Below the pieces are notes generated by a model. It was not told where the DNA came from, searched no databases, and was given only the letters and a program-made list of their open reading frames with translations. The translations under genes were made by a program, and so were the position numbers. From an uncultured Lachnospiraceae bacterium (lineage in GTDB: Bacteria > Bacillota > Clostridia > Lachnospirales > Lachnospiraceae): a DNA stretch of 37,735 bases. Shown here piece after piece: positions 8,778-16,278 of this stretch. The DNA lies in the NCBI GenBank assembly GCA_947382355.1, contig CANCYR010000031.1, positions 1-37,735 on the forward strand, in the 5' to 3' direction. Position 1 is the stretch's first letter. Each line of letters opens with the position of its first letter.

Positions 8778-8799
8778 GTTGTTTTGTAGTTGTTTTGTG
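8778..8799. repeat. Tandem 11-bp repeat upstream of the AgrC-like kinase
   Basis: Two adjacent near-identical copies of GTTGTTTTGTA (8778-8788 and 8789-8799; the second ends in G) lie about 130-150 bases upstream of the kinase start. LytTR regulators bind pairs of direct repeats about one helical turn apart, so an autoregulatory site is possible. The repeat itself is seen; the function is a guess. Confidence 0.35.
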
Positions 8800-8843
8800 G
8801 TCATTAGGAACGGTTATTTTAAAAATTATTATTGTTCTCTATA

Positions 8844-9269
8844 TCACTTTATCACCCAATGCCCGTTCCTGTTAGAACCTTCTCTTTCAAGAACTCCATT
8901 TTCCTGCAGTTCTTTTATATCTTTCTGTATTTGTTTTCTGGTTAAATCCATTTCTTTCATGAGTTGAGTTTGAGTCATCTTAGGGTTTTCTGTCAAAAAC
9001 TCTAAAATTGCCTGTTTTCTTTCGGCTCCTTTTTGGCTCCTTTTTGGCTCCTCACTTGGTACATCAATAAATCCCTCATGTATAAACAATCTGGATATAA
9101 AATAACTTCTTGTATCATCCGTTTCAAATTCTGGCTTTGGTGAACCGTTTGCTTCCAGCGCATTCAGAATTTTTTTAAAGCCAGTATTTCTTCCTTCTGT
9201 CAAATGCAATTCCTTTAAAAAATCACCAATTCTGCGGTTTCTGTAGCGACGATTAGATACACGATAGCA
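8844..9269 (-). pseudogene. C-terminal remnant of an AlbA_2/COG2865-type ATP-binding regulator
   Basis: The frame encodes only the end of a much longer protein. The visible RRYRNRRIGDFLKEL and LTEGRNTGFKKIL segments match the C-terminal part of the ATP-binding, AlbA_2 (divergent AAA_4) regulators. A winged-helix tail with ERKQAILEFLTENPKMTQ and TRKQIQKDIKELQ follows. The N-terminal AlbA_2 domain of roughly 300 residues is missing. The open frame runs back in phase to the Fic stop codon at 9270-9272, with no start or ribosome site of its own; a TTG at 9207 is the only internal candidate. I read this as a deletion or recombination remnant. Inside it is an 11-base tandem repeat (9024-9051). Confidence 0.7.
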
Positions 9270-9887
9270 TTATAATTCTTGCATTTTATAAACGGAATAA
9301 CCCTCGTAGTAATAGCTATAGTCAATACCTTTCATATATATTTCTCTATCGCTGATTTTTTCTGTAAGCGCCTGCTTCAAAAGCTGTTTGATTTCCATAT
9401 CCCTGATTGGACTTCTTTCCATTGCAAGAAGGTAATCTTCTTTATCCACTTTACTCCAATCGATAACCTGACCTATTTCTTTTTTTAAGATAAGATCAAG
9501 CCAGATTCTTGTACTGCGGCCATTGCCTTCCCGGAAAGGATGTGCCACATTCATCTCAACATACTTTTCAACAATTTCATCAAAAGTAGATTGTGGCATT
9601 TTGTCTATATTTTCCAAAGCAGCCTGCAAATATATAACCGGTGCAAATCTGAAATTGTTTTTTACAATATTCACATTTCTCAATTTTCCTGCAAACTCAT
9701 AAATTTCACCAAACAGATACTTATGGATTTTGGCAAGTGTTTTATAGGTTCCGGCTTCTAAATTATCCAAATATCCGCTTTCAAACAATTCAAGAGCTTT
9801 CTTTTTACTCATTTTTTCTTCGGCTCGTGCAAGCTCTGCCAAATTCGTAATGCCTAATTTATTTTCAAGTGTCATATTTATATCCAT
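9270..9887 (-). CDS. Fic-family adenylyltransferase, class III with C-terminal inhibitory motif
   Basis: Fic enzymes transfer AMP from ATP to a hydroxyl side chain of a target protein. The catalytic motif HPFREGNGRSTR (residues 116-127) is intact, including the His and both anion-binding Arg. Near the end, SYYYEG (191-196) fits the (S/T)xxxE(G/N) inhibitory motif. Its position after the Fic core marks class III, the self-inhibited single-chain type, so no separate antitoxin is required. Length is about 205 aa. The start is uncertain among GTG 9896, ATG 9887 and ATG 9875; 9887 has GGAAG 8 bases upstream. It overlaps a 44-codon frame upstream and abuts the regulator remnant downstream. Targets are unknown. 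Confidence 0.88.
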   Translation of the reverse strand: MDINMTLENKLGITNLAELARAEEKMSKKKALELFESGYLDNLEAGTYKTLAKIHKYLFGEIYEFAGKLRNVNIVKNNFRFAPVIYLQAALENIDKMPQSTFDEIVEKYVEMNVAHPFREGNGRSTRIWLDLILKKEIGQVIDWSKVDKEDYLLAMERSPIRDMEIKQLLKQALTEKISDREIYMKGIDYSYYYEGYSVYKMQEL

Positions 9888-9999
9888 TCCTTTCACTTCC
9901 GCTATGTGACTGAATAAACTTTACACTCTGTGCAAGCATATCTCCTAAGACACAACATGGTTCAAAAAATCTTTTCATATTTTCTTCATAATCATCCAT
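9865..9999 (-). CDS. Small frame of 44 codons overlapping the fic start
   Basis: An ATG-initiated frame (MDDYEENMKRFFE...) starts 5 bases after the preceding 126-aa gene and ends 23 bases inside fic, an operon-like spacing. The peptide is acidic at the start and has two adjacent Cys. It does not carry the (S/T)xxxE(G/N) motif of VbhA-type antitoxins, so I do not call it an antitoxin. The ribosome site is weak (CGGAA). It could be a translational-coupling leader for fic, or the tail of a longer frame whose start is lost. Confidence 0.4.
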   Translation of the reverse strand: MDDYEENMKRFFEPCCVLGDMLAQSVKFIQSHSGSERNGYKYDT

Positions 10000-10003
10000 T
10001 CCG

Positions 10004-10384
10004 TTAAACAGGAACTTCACTGCCATCCCAGTCTATATACTCATCACCGGTTCCGCTGACTGCCCATATGATGATTTCCGATACTGTTTTCGGAGTTATT
10101 ATGTCAGAAATATCAACAGGAAGTTTATACCTTTCCCGTGTGCCACCTGCATCAGCATTTTGAAAAATCCTTCCTTTGATTATGATATATGGGGTTTTGG
10201 TTTGCAATGGAAATGTCAGCACTAACTTTTTAAAGTCATTATCCACCACACTCTGAGTTTGCAGCTCCATATAATACAGCTTATTATTTTGAATAATAGC
10301 AAATGTCTCATTTATAATTTTATCCCTGAGTATTTCTCCCCCACCATTAGCTTTATCCTCTGTTTTCTGCTCTACACCCAGCAT
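10004..10384 (-). CDS. Hypothetical protein, 126 aa
   Basis: I do not recognise this protein. It begins with a hydrophilic stretch, followed by alternating beta-like hydrophobic segments (NNKLYYMELQTQSV, TPYIIIKGRIF) and an acidic C-terminus rich in Asp and Trp. There is no signal peptide. No ribosome site precedes the ATG, and a stop lies four codons upstream in the same frame, so the start is uncertain and the gene may be a shortened copy of something longer. Five bases separate it from the small frame that overlaps fic, which suggests one transcript. Confidence 0.5.
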   Translation of the reverse strand: MLGVEQKTEDKANGGGEILRDKIINETFAIIQNNKLYYMELQTQSVVDNDFKKLVLTFPLQTKTPYIIIKGRIFQNADAGGTRERYKLPVDISDIITPKTVSEIIIWAVSGTGDEYIDWDGSEVPV

Positions 10385-10544
10385 ATCGTAATAATTCTAT
10401 CATGCTTTATAGGTTTCCTCAATTAAATTTACATTGTTAAATATGAATTCTTAAAATATGATTAATATAGGCAAATTCCACTTTATCATCCCCAAACTAC
10501 TATTCTCTACGCAACTTATCTAATATCAAAAAATATCACACAAC

Positions 10545-10588
10545 AAAAAATCAGCTCGCAAATGTCCATTATAGACCTTTGCGAGCTG
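10545..10588 (-). terminator. Rho-independent terminator of the ABC-3C operon
   Basis: A perfect 11-bp inverted repeat (10552-10562 with 10578-10588) reads on the minus strand as a GC-rich stem followed by TTTTTT. It is 34 bases after the DUF2326 ATPase stop and marks the end of that operon. Confidence 0.85.
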
Positions 10589-10621
10589 TTAAAAATAATT
10601 CCAGCGCTGCACGCCCATCCA

Positions 10622-12379
10622 TCAAGTTTCCTGATAGCTTCTTTCTAAAAATTTTTTATCCTTTGTGAAGGTAGCTACGCAGTGTAAATTAATATCCATC
10701 TTAATAAGTTTCTTACGTTCCTCATTTTCTATCTTATCCCTATTTAATGTGAGAATATACTGAAAATCTTGAAATCTTTCTTCCTGAATATAAAGATAAT
10801 TCAAACACTGCACAAGTGTATCCTGATCCACATCAAATATATTATCATGTACTAAAAACAATGGATGCCTTTCCCTTGTAAAGCTGTTAAACAACAATGC
10901 CATATCATAAATAAACACTTTTGTCCTGTCAACACTATGGCTCCCATCATCATAAATTCTTAAATTTAATTCTACCGGTGTTTTACTTTTTGCGTTATCA
11001 ACAGTCTGAATGCTAAATGAACATTCTTTGTTGCCCATAATTGATTCATGGATTTCTAAAATAGTGTTCAAGAAGTTTTGAAGAATTTTGCTATTTTCTT
11101 CAATTTCATTATCAATTTTCATAATTTCTTGTGTCTTTTGCAATTTCAATAATTTTTTCTTTTTATCATTTTTTTCATATTGTTCAAACAAAAATCTTGC
11201 ATGAGCAAGGGAATCTTTTTTTGCTTCATATATCTTTAAACTAGTTTTAAAATTCTTCAACACTCCCTTCTTATCTATAATCTTTAATTTTTCTGAATAT
11301 TCATCATCAATTGTCCTAATTTGTTCCGCAATCTCCTGAAGCTGTTTTTCCAACTCCTTTGCTTTCTGATTTACCAGCATTCTTTGGAATTCCTCTACCT
11401 TATTTTTAAACCCCACAACTTCATTCAAAGATTTGACTACTGCCTCACCCAAATCACTTTTAAACTGGTTATATACCAGCTCTATTTCATTATCATCAAT
11501 TTGTTCAGGTTTGGGCATTCTCCTTATTTTGTCATAGTCATGGCGCAATGCTTTTTGTCGTTTCCGCAACTGTTCCAGCAAACTTTCCAGTTCAATAAGC
11601 TCTGCCTCCATAGAATCGAATGTTTCATTCGTCTTGAAGCTTTCCATTGCCTCTTCCAATTTTTGCAATTCATCTTCCAATGCGTTTAATTCTGCCCTGA
11701 CATCAGAAATTTTCTTTTTCCCTTCTTGGGTCAATTCTTTTTTATTTTTTGTTATTACTGTTGTTACATTTTCAATTTCCTTTATCTTGCTCAAAGTATT
11801 TCGATATGCTTCCAAAGAAAATCCCAGCAAAAACAAGTGCGCACTCAAATCATCAGGTATCCTCTTTCTCAAATCATGGCACTTAATAATGTCTGTAAAT
11901 TCTGAACGTTCATCACGCATTAAAATGGAAAACAGATTCCTAAAACTAGGAACCATTTTCCCATTTAGTTCTGCAAAAATAATTTCTGACAAATAGTCTC
12001 TTGCGTCTTGAATTTTATCAAATGAGACAGTTTTGCCATTTCTAATGATTACTGGCTTTTCCGCCTCTTTTCTGCTTCGTTTTATAGTAATGGCTTCACC
12101 GCCAATTTCCAAATCCAGCATTACATTTTCTTCTGGTTCAAATACCTCTTTTGGTATTCGTGCAACCCTGGACTTATCATAATCATTTAAAAAGCAGAAA
12201 TCCAAAAACTCTATACTCATGGATTTTCCAACACCATTTGTTTTTCGTCCCCTAACAAGGCTGTCATCGTATTTTTCGCCCAAAATAATATTTACACCAT
12301 CGTGAAATAAAATTTCCTTAAAAACACCGTTTTCGGAATATAGACGATTAATACGGATACGATTTATTTCTTTACCCAT
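10622..12379 (-). CDS. DUF2326 ABC ATPase of an ABC-three-component (ABC-3C) system
   Basis: This 585-aa SMC/RecN-like ATPase has an N-terminal P-loop GRKTNGVGKS (residues 44-53), a long central coiled coil (about 200-430) and a C-terminal half ATPase with HPLFLVHDNIFD. There the Walker B acidic pair is replaced by His-Asp, as in DUF2326 proteins. In ABC-3C systems (Krishnan, Burroughs, Iyer and Aravind, 2020) such an ATPase is thought to sense an invasive signal and act with a middle component and an effector; a defence role is proposed from genomics. GAGGAGG lies 7 bases before the ATG, inside the end of the middle-component gene, which it overlaps by 16 bases. It is the last gene of its operon. 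Confidence 0.88.
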   Translation of the reverse strand: MGKEINRIRINRLYSENGVFKEILFHDGVNIILGEKYDDSLVRGRKTNGVGKSMSIEFLDFCFLNDYDKSRVARIPKEVFEPEENVMLDLEIGGEAITIKRSRKEAEKPVIIRNGKTVSFDKIQDARDYLSEIIFAELNGKMVPSFRNLFSILMRDERSEFTDIIKCHDLRKRIPDDLSAHLFLLGFSLEAYRNTLSKIKEIENVTTVITKNKKELTQEGKKKISDVRAELNALEDELQKLEEAMESFKTNETFDSMEAELIELESLLEQLRKRQKALRHDYDKIRRMPKPEQIDDNEIELVYNQFKSDLGEAVVKSLNEVVGFKNKVEEFQRMLVNQKAKELEKQLQEIAEQIRTIDDEYSEKLKIIDKKGVLKNFKTSLKIYEAKKDSLAHARFLFEQYEKNDKKKKLLKLQKTQEIMKIDNEIEENSKILQNFLNTILEIHESIMGNKECSFSIQTVDNAKSKTPVELNLRIYDDGSHSVDRTKVFIYDMALLFNSFTRERHPLFLVHDNIFDVDQDTLVQCLNYLYIQEERFQDFQYILTLNRDKIENEERKKLIKMDINLHCVATFTKDKKFLERSYQET

Positions 12380-12594
12380 ATATTCGCCTCCTCAAATTCT
12401 ACGATGTTGACAGAATATAAAAATGAAAGTCCTAAAACCAACTGCCTGCTATTGGAAATACCACTTTTTTTTAAGGCTTTTGACACATCGTAAATGGAAA
12501 CTTTATCTCTTCCCTGTTTCTGTATCTCCTTAAGTATGAGATAACCAATATACATTGCAGAAGATTTTAAAGCATTACTATTTGCTATCACCAT
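12364..12594 (-). CDS. ABC-3C middle component, small winged-helix-like protein
   Basis: This is a 76-aa protein between the effector and ATPase genes, the place and size expected for the middle component. The sequence (NSNALKSSAMYIGYLILKE... RQLVLGLSFLYSVNIVEFEE) is helical with a short C-terminal strand and resembles the group named middle component 6; the subgroup number is from memory. AAAGGAG lies 5 bases before the chosen ATG; a start 5 codons earlier is possible. The gene overlaps the effector by 17 bases and the ATPase by 16, so the three are translationally coupled. It probably links the ATPase to the effector. Confidence 0.75.
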   Translation of the reverse strand: MVIANSNALKSSAMYIGYLILKEIQKQGRDKVSIYDVSKALKKSGISNSRQLVLGLSFLYSVNIVEFEEANIWVKK

Positions 12595-12886
12595 ACTCAC
12601 TCCTTTCATTCGGAAAAACCCTGCATTTAATCATTTCATTTACTAAATAAAACTTAATGGCTGCTCGATCATATTTTTTGCCATTAATGCTTAACTTTTC
12701 AGCAAAATATGCTACCAGCCTATTAAGAGCAACAACCGGATCATCCTCTGCTTCATCTAAAAACTGCACACTAATATCCTGAAGGTAAAACATAATAATA
12801 ATATCCTGTGCCTCATCAATGCCCAATGTATCATTTACAACGTCTAAAGCCTCTCCATAAATGGTAAATAATGTTGTATATTCCAT
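12578..12886 (-). pseudogene. ABC-3C effector, C-terminal domain (second half, after an in-frame amber)
   Basis: This piece encodes the conserved C-terminal domain of ABC-3C effectors: FTIYGEALDVVNDTLGIDEA, a middle helical part and LVNEMIKCRVFPNE. It is in the same frame as the SMEK part. Reading through the TAG at 12953-12955 gives DTEIDPEYKIYKRF before this piece, which fits the start of the domain. The given start is the first ATG after the stop; it has no good ribosome site (GGGAA is 17 bases away), so independent translation would be weak. The intact protein would be about 324 aa. Either a nonsense mutation, a sequencing error, or a split or readthrough gene. Confidence 0.7.
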
Positions 12887-12952
12887 AATCAGTTTGTCTG
12901 CAAATTCCCGAAATCTTTTATATATCTTATACTCAGGATCAATCTCTGTATC

Positions 12953-13552
12953 CTAACTTTTTTTAACATTCCTGTGCCTCGAAATATACTCTATCAGGTC
13001 TATAATTGTATCAATCTCACTGGCTTGCGTCTTTTTAACTTCATGGCATTTATCGCATAATTCCGCTGACAAATAACTGCTGATTTCTTTTATCTGTTCT
13101 GTATTCAGTTCCCTAATATCTTTCATTATATCTTCAACATCCCAAATATCTCTGGCTTTGTCAAAGACAAATTTTCCATCTGTATTAAATTCTGTCGTAT
13201 ATCTTTTTTTCTGTGTTAATATTAATATGACCAGTCTGTCATATATTTTATAATACTCTCTTTCGTTAAATTCTTCTATTGTATGATTAATTTTTTTGCC
13301 GGAGTTATCAGATGTCACTTGTATAGCTATTTTATTTATCTTGTCAAAGAGATCAATAGCTGGTGCATTCTTTTCCAAATAATTTGCATTCTCTAACTTA
13401 TATCCATAAACAAGGTTCAACAAGCCCGGAAAAAAATCTTCTGCAACAATATTAATATCATAGAGACTGACAGCATTAAGTATAGTCACTTCTTTACTTA
13501 ATAAAGCAAGGCCACTTGCCACTTCTTTCAAATAAGTTTCCTTACTCAACAT
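12953..13552 (-). CDS. SMEK-domain effector of the ABC-3C system, N-terminal part ending at an amber codon
   Basis: This is the first gene of the ABC-3C operon. The SMEK-type domain is recognised by YDINIVAEDFFPGLLNLVYGY (split here over residues 30-50), then PAIDLFDKINKIAIQVTS at about residues 70-87, a nuclease-like beta-alpha core. The ATG at 13552 was chosen because AAGGTGG lies 8 bases upstream and the family begins with a similar helix. The frame ends at TAG (12953-12955) between the SMEK part and the C-terminal domain that would attach it to the ATPase and middle component. The 199-aa product would therefore be detached from the complex unless the stop is read through. Confidence 0.8.
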   Translation of the reverse strand: MLSKETYLKEVASGLALLSKEVTILNAVSLYDINIVAEDFFPGLLNLVYGYKLENANYLEKNAPAIDLFDKINKIAIQVTSDNSGKKINHTIEEFNEREYYKIYDRLVILILTQKKRYTTEFNTDGKFVFDKARDIWDVEDIMKDIRELNTEQIKEISSYLSAELCDKCHEVKKTQASEIDTIIDLIEYISRHRNVKKS

Positions 13553-13751
13553 ACTCAATCCCACCTTAATCAATACTTTTATTAATTTTATCACATAATT
13601 TTTTAAATAGCTATTGCTTTTTTGTCTATTTTGTATTATGTATGCTTGATATAGCATTCAACATATTTTCCACTCCATCACCACGTTTTTATTTTCTCTC
13701 ATTGCCTATTCCATTTTAGCTATCCAAATTTAATAGTTATATATCAAAACA

Positions 13752-13787
13752 CAAAAAACCGCCTGCCCTAATCAAAGAGCAAACGGT
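13752..13787 (-). terminator. Terminator after the sigma/anti-sigma operon
   Basis: On the minus strand an 8-bp stem (13780-13787 with 13758-13765, including G-U pairs) is followed by TTTTTT (13752-13757). It lies 28 bases after the anti-sigma stop and separates that operon from the ABC-3C genes. Confidence 0.65.
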
Positions 13788-13814
13788 CTTTTGCGCCTGT
13801 TTTCTATTCAGTTT

Positions 13815-14411
13815 CTAATTGCCCCTCCACTCATCGGGACCCAGATATCTATGATTGCTTGTTGCATAGCCGCCCTTGTACCTTACGGTCATATACAAAG
13901 TCTCCTCCCCGTTTACAAGCTTCACATAACAAAAACCATTTTCAAACTTATCCGTAATGTCAATTTTCTGGTCCATCCAATAAATCCAGACGGAGCCATC
14001 CTCTTTGTATTCCACGTCCGGCGCCATCAGTTCTTCCATGAGTTCTTCCTCAGATAAAGGAATTGCACTTCCATCATCTGCAAAAGCAACACCGCCGCCC
14101 CCCATGGACTTTTCATTTCCCTCAGCATCTGTATACTCCATATTATAAGTTCCATCTCCGTCAAACTGAATCGTGGCGTCCGTACGGTCTCCATGTATCC
14201 ATAGCTGGACCGTGCGCTGAATACCGCCTACGTCCATGGCATATGCAACTGTAGCGCTTGCCATGAATATCATGCAGACTGCTGCAGAAGCAGCCACTGT
14301 TTTAAATATATTCTGTTTATTTATTTTTTTCATTTTTTCTACCTCCAAAGAAAATTCATCAGACGGGCAAACTGCCGAAAATGCCTTTTTGTATTTTTCT
14401 TTATTCGTCAT
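13815..14411 (-). CDS. Membrane-anchored anti-sigma-like protein
   Basis: The cytoplasmic N-terminus (about 30 aa, NKEKYKKAFSAVCPSDEFSLEVE) resembles the sigma-binding heads of Lachnospiraceae anti-sigma factors. One membrane helix (about 37-59, TVAASAAVCMIFMASATVAY) is followed by an extracellular acidic domain of about 135 aa with a glycine-rich stretch and many Asp, Tyr and Trp residues. The gene overlaps the ECF sigma gene by 11 bases, with AAGGAGG 9 bases before its ATG, the classic layout of a sigma factor and its inhibitor. I infer that it holds the sigma factor at the membrane until an outside signal releases it; the signal is unknown. Confidence 0.75.
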   Translation of the reverse strand: MTNKEKYKKAFSAVCPSDEFSLEVEKMKKINKQNIFKTVAASAAVCMIFMASATVAYAMDVGGIQRTVQLWIHGDRTDATIQFDGDGTYNMEYTDAEGNEKSMGGGGVAFADDGSAIPLSEEELMEELMAPDVEYKEDGSVWIYWMDQKIDITDKFENGFCYVKLVNGEETLYMTVRYKGGYATSNHRYLGPDEWRGN

Positions 14412-14883
14412 ATTCCCAATCCTCCTTTAATGTGTTTCTAAGCAACAATCTTCCTCTTGACAATCTGACTTTCACATTACTCTGGGTCAGCTTCAATATA
14501 GCTGCGATTTCATTTACAGAATAATCCTCATAATAGTACAAATGAATCACTATACGATACTTTTCAGGTAAATTCATCACCGCCTCAAACAGCTCTGAAG
14601 ATTCCTCTGACTCAAAGACCAGCGTTTGCATGTAATCCTCTAATGGCAGTGAATTCCGCCTGAAAAAAGTATTATTTTTGTTTTTTGCCTTGTTAATTGC
14701 TACTCTGATCAGCCATGCCCGTATATGCTGTTCTGATTCAAACTCTTTTTTTTGAGACCAGTACTGAATGAATGTATCCTGAACAACATCTTCGGCATCC
14801 TGTGTATTTTTGCATACATTAAAGGCCATAACATAAAGATTGTTCCGGTATTTTTCAATTAGCTGCTCTACTGATGGTTTCAT
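14401..14883 (-). CDS. ECF-type RNA polymerase sigma factor
   Basis: This 160-aa sigma factor has region 2 (NLYVMAFNVCKNTQDAEDVV with QDTFIQYW at the -10 recognition part) and region 4 (LPEKYRIVIHLYYYEDYSV, then a helix-turn-helix ending QSNVKVRLSRGR). The start was moved two codons in from the longest frame, because AAAGGAG lies 7 bases before this ATG and only one base before the earlier one. Its stop overlaps the start of the membrane anti-sigma gene, so the two are co-translated. A candidate ECF-type promoter lies 48-77 bases upstream, suggesting autoregulation. Confidence 0.9.
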   Translation of the reverse strand: MKPSVEQLIEKYRNNLYVMAFNVCKNTQDAEDVVQDTFIQYWSQKKEFESEQHIRAWLIRVAINKAKNKNNTFFRRNSLPLEDYMQTLVFESEESSELFEAVMNLPEKYRIVIHLYYYEDYSVNEIAAILKLTQSNVKVRLSRGRLLLRNTLKEDWEYDE

Positions 14884-14930
14884 TAGCATGCTCCTTTGTT
14901 CTTTTGTTCTCTTGAAAAGCCTTTCACTAA

Positions 14931-14960
14931 TAATACAAATGAAAATGCGGAAAGGTTACA
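14931..14960 (-). promoter_or_regulatory. Candidate ECF-dependent autoregulatory promoter
   Basis: On the minus strand TGTAACCTTT (14951-14960) resembles ECF -35 elements with the AAC core. A weak -10 region (ATTTGTATTA, 14931-14940) follows at a suitable distance, upstream of the ECF sigma start. The match is by eye and the -10 is poor. Confidence 0.4.
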
Positions 14961-15067
14961 AAGAACTTGTGAAATCTTAAAAACTTTCATTGATTTTATT
15001 TTACAATATACCGCATATAATAGCTTTTTAATATTGCAGCAATCAGGCAGAGTTCAGCCATGCCGGG

Positions 15068-15105
15068 CAAAAAATAAGACAGGGTCAAATGAACCTGCCT
15101 TATTT
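15068..15105 (-). terminator. Terminator downstream of the 227-aa unknown gene
   Basis: A near-perfect 15-bp stem (15091-15105 with 15072-15086, 4-base loop, one mismatch and one G-U) is followed on the minus strand by a T-run. It lies about 110 bases after the stop of the gene at 15214. The region between 14884 and 15213 otherwise holds only the ECF promoter candidate. Confidence 0.7.
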
Positions 15106-15213
15106 CAAACCATAAATAAAACTATACCACAAATAAAACTTTATGATTATTCCTCATACTCCAATGAAAAATTGCCAATGACACCGGAATACCCGCTCCA
15201 CCATTATCAATCA

Positions 15214-15897
15214 TCAGTGCTTCCCGCATCTGGAAATACAAAAATCCATGGTTTCTATCATGGCTTCCGCCTCATAAGCATTAACTGCCTGTTTCATCTG
15301 CCTTTTTCTGCTAAAGGACTGCAACTGGCAGCTGCTTTCGATTTTCCTCTCCTCCACTTCCTTATCCCAAAGCTTTTTCAAAATCCTTTTATCCTCAGCC
15401 CTTTTTTTCAGGTACTCTTCCAACAGCATTTTTCTTCGTTTTTTCCTCTCTGCCCGTATATCCCGCTCTATTTCCGACTGGGATTTTCCAAAACGATTTT
15501 CCCTGATTCCTCCGGTATATATATGACATCCTTCCCATGTATCGTCTATATGGATATAAGCAATCAGCGGCACTCCGTTTCCAAAATCCATGGCTTTGCA
15601 TCTGGCTATAGCCTCTAATACTCTTTTTTCATATTCCGGGTCGTTCTTCATTCTCTCATAAGCCTTATCTGTTATTTCTATGAGCCATTCCATGTTTTTC
15701 TGGGAAGGATGGGTATAAAGACGGTTTACTTTCTCATGGAAATACATTTTATATTCTCCCAAAGTCATATTTTTTGTGAAAACAGCCGCCTTTTCACTGA
15801 GCTTATCCGCAAATCCCGTATTTATTTTCTTTTTGCTGTCTGTCTCATAATGCCCGGAGGCTTCCGGCACATAACCGGTTTCTATCGGATGATTCAT
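15214..15897 (-). CDS. Hypothetical charged protein, 227 aa
   Basis: Unrecognised. The N-terminal 25 residues are flexible, the middle contains NMTLGEYKMYFHEKVNRL and a WLIEITDKAYERM helix, and residues 145-200 are a very basic, charged, helical stretch (ERDIRAERKKRRKMLLEEY). There is no signal peptide or membrane helix. AAAGGAG lies 5 bases before the chosen ATG; an earlier start 10 codons upstream lacks one. It resembles in style three other proteins of this window (18662, 19218, 23373): non-secreted, charged and apparently lineage-specific. A shared role is only a guess. Confidence 0.75.
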   Translation of the reverse strand: MNHPIETGYVPEASGHYETDSKKKINTGFADKLSEKAAVFTKNMTLGEYKMYFHEKVNRLYTHPSQKNMEWLIEITDKAYERMKNDPEYEKRVLEAIARCKAMDFGNGVPLIAYIHIDDTWEGCHIYTGGIRENRFGKSQSEIERDIRAERKKRRKMLLEEYLKKRAEDKRILKKLWDKEVEERKIESSCQLQSFSRKRQMKQAVNAYEAEAMIETMDFCISRCGKH

Positions 15898-16278
15898 AAC
15901 CGCTCCTTTCTGCCACGATGCAATCATGCAATTACACTTTTGTTGCGAATCCTGTATGCAGGCTTTACTTTAACTTATGCCGGCTGATAATTGACTGATA
16001 TAAATGTTATTTATTACTTTTAACATTTGAATCATTTTTCTTCTAATTGCTGAAGTCTCCATTTTAGACTTCTATTTTATACATCGTAATTTTTTTGTGA
16101 TTCATAATAGGAATGTCATGAATTCTTTTCTTTTTGGATTGAAAAAATGTTTCCAATGGCAGTTCAACCGTATGGAGGGGCAGGTACAGTCAGTTATTTT
16201 TCTGTCTGACTGTTTCGTCCGTCGCCTGTTTTATCTTTGCTTCAATTTCAAGAGGTTCTTTTTGCTATTTTCACATCG
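15898..16278 (-). other. Intergenic 381 bases with a decayed coding-like stretch
   Basis: No intact gene. On the minus strand one frame is open from 16264 to 16064 except for a single TGA at 16190-16192; it would encode LEIEAKIKQATDETVRQKNN, a stop, then LYLPLHTVELPLETFFQ. The amino-acid mix looks protein-like, so this may be a remnant; I do not recognise it. A 7-bp hairpin (16052-16072) overlaps its end. The remainder is AT-rich and probably holds the promoter of the 15214 gene. Confidence 0.35.

Noticed and set aside
9865-9999. The 44-codon frame as a VbhA-type Fic antitoxin
   Set aside because: It lacks the (S/T)xxxE(G/N) motif, and the Fic protein already carries that motif at its own C-terminus.
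14896-15618. Plus-strand frame of 240 aa
   Set aside because: It overlaps the 227-aa minus-strand gene, which has a good ribosome site and terminator. The plus frame has no recognisable domain and crosses a terminator hairpin.
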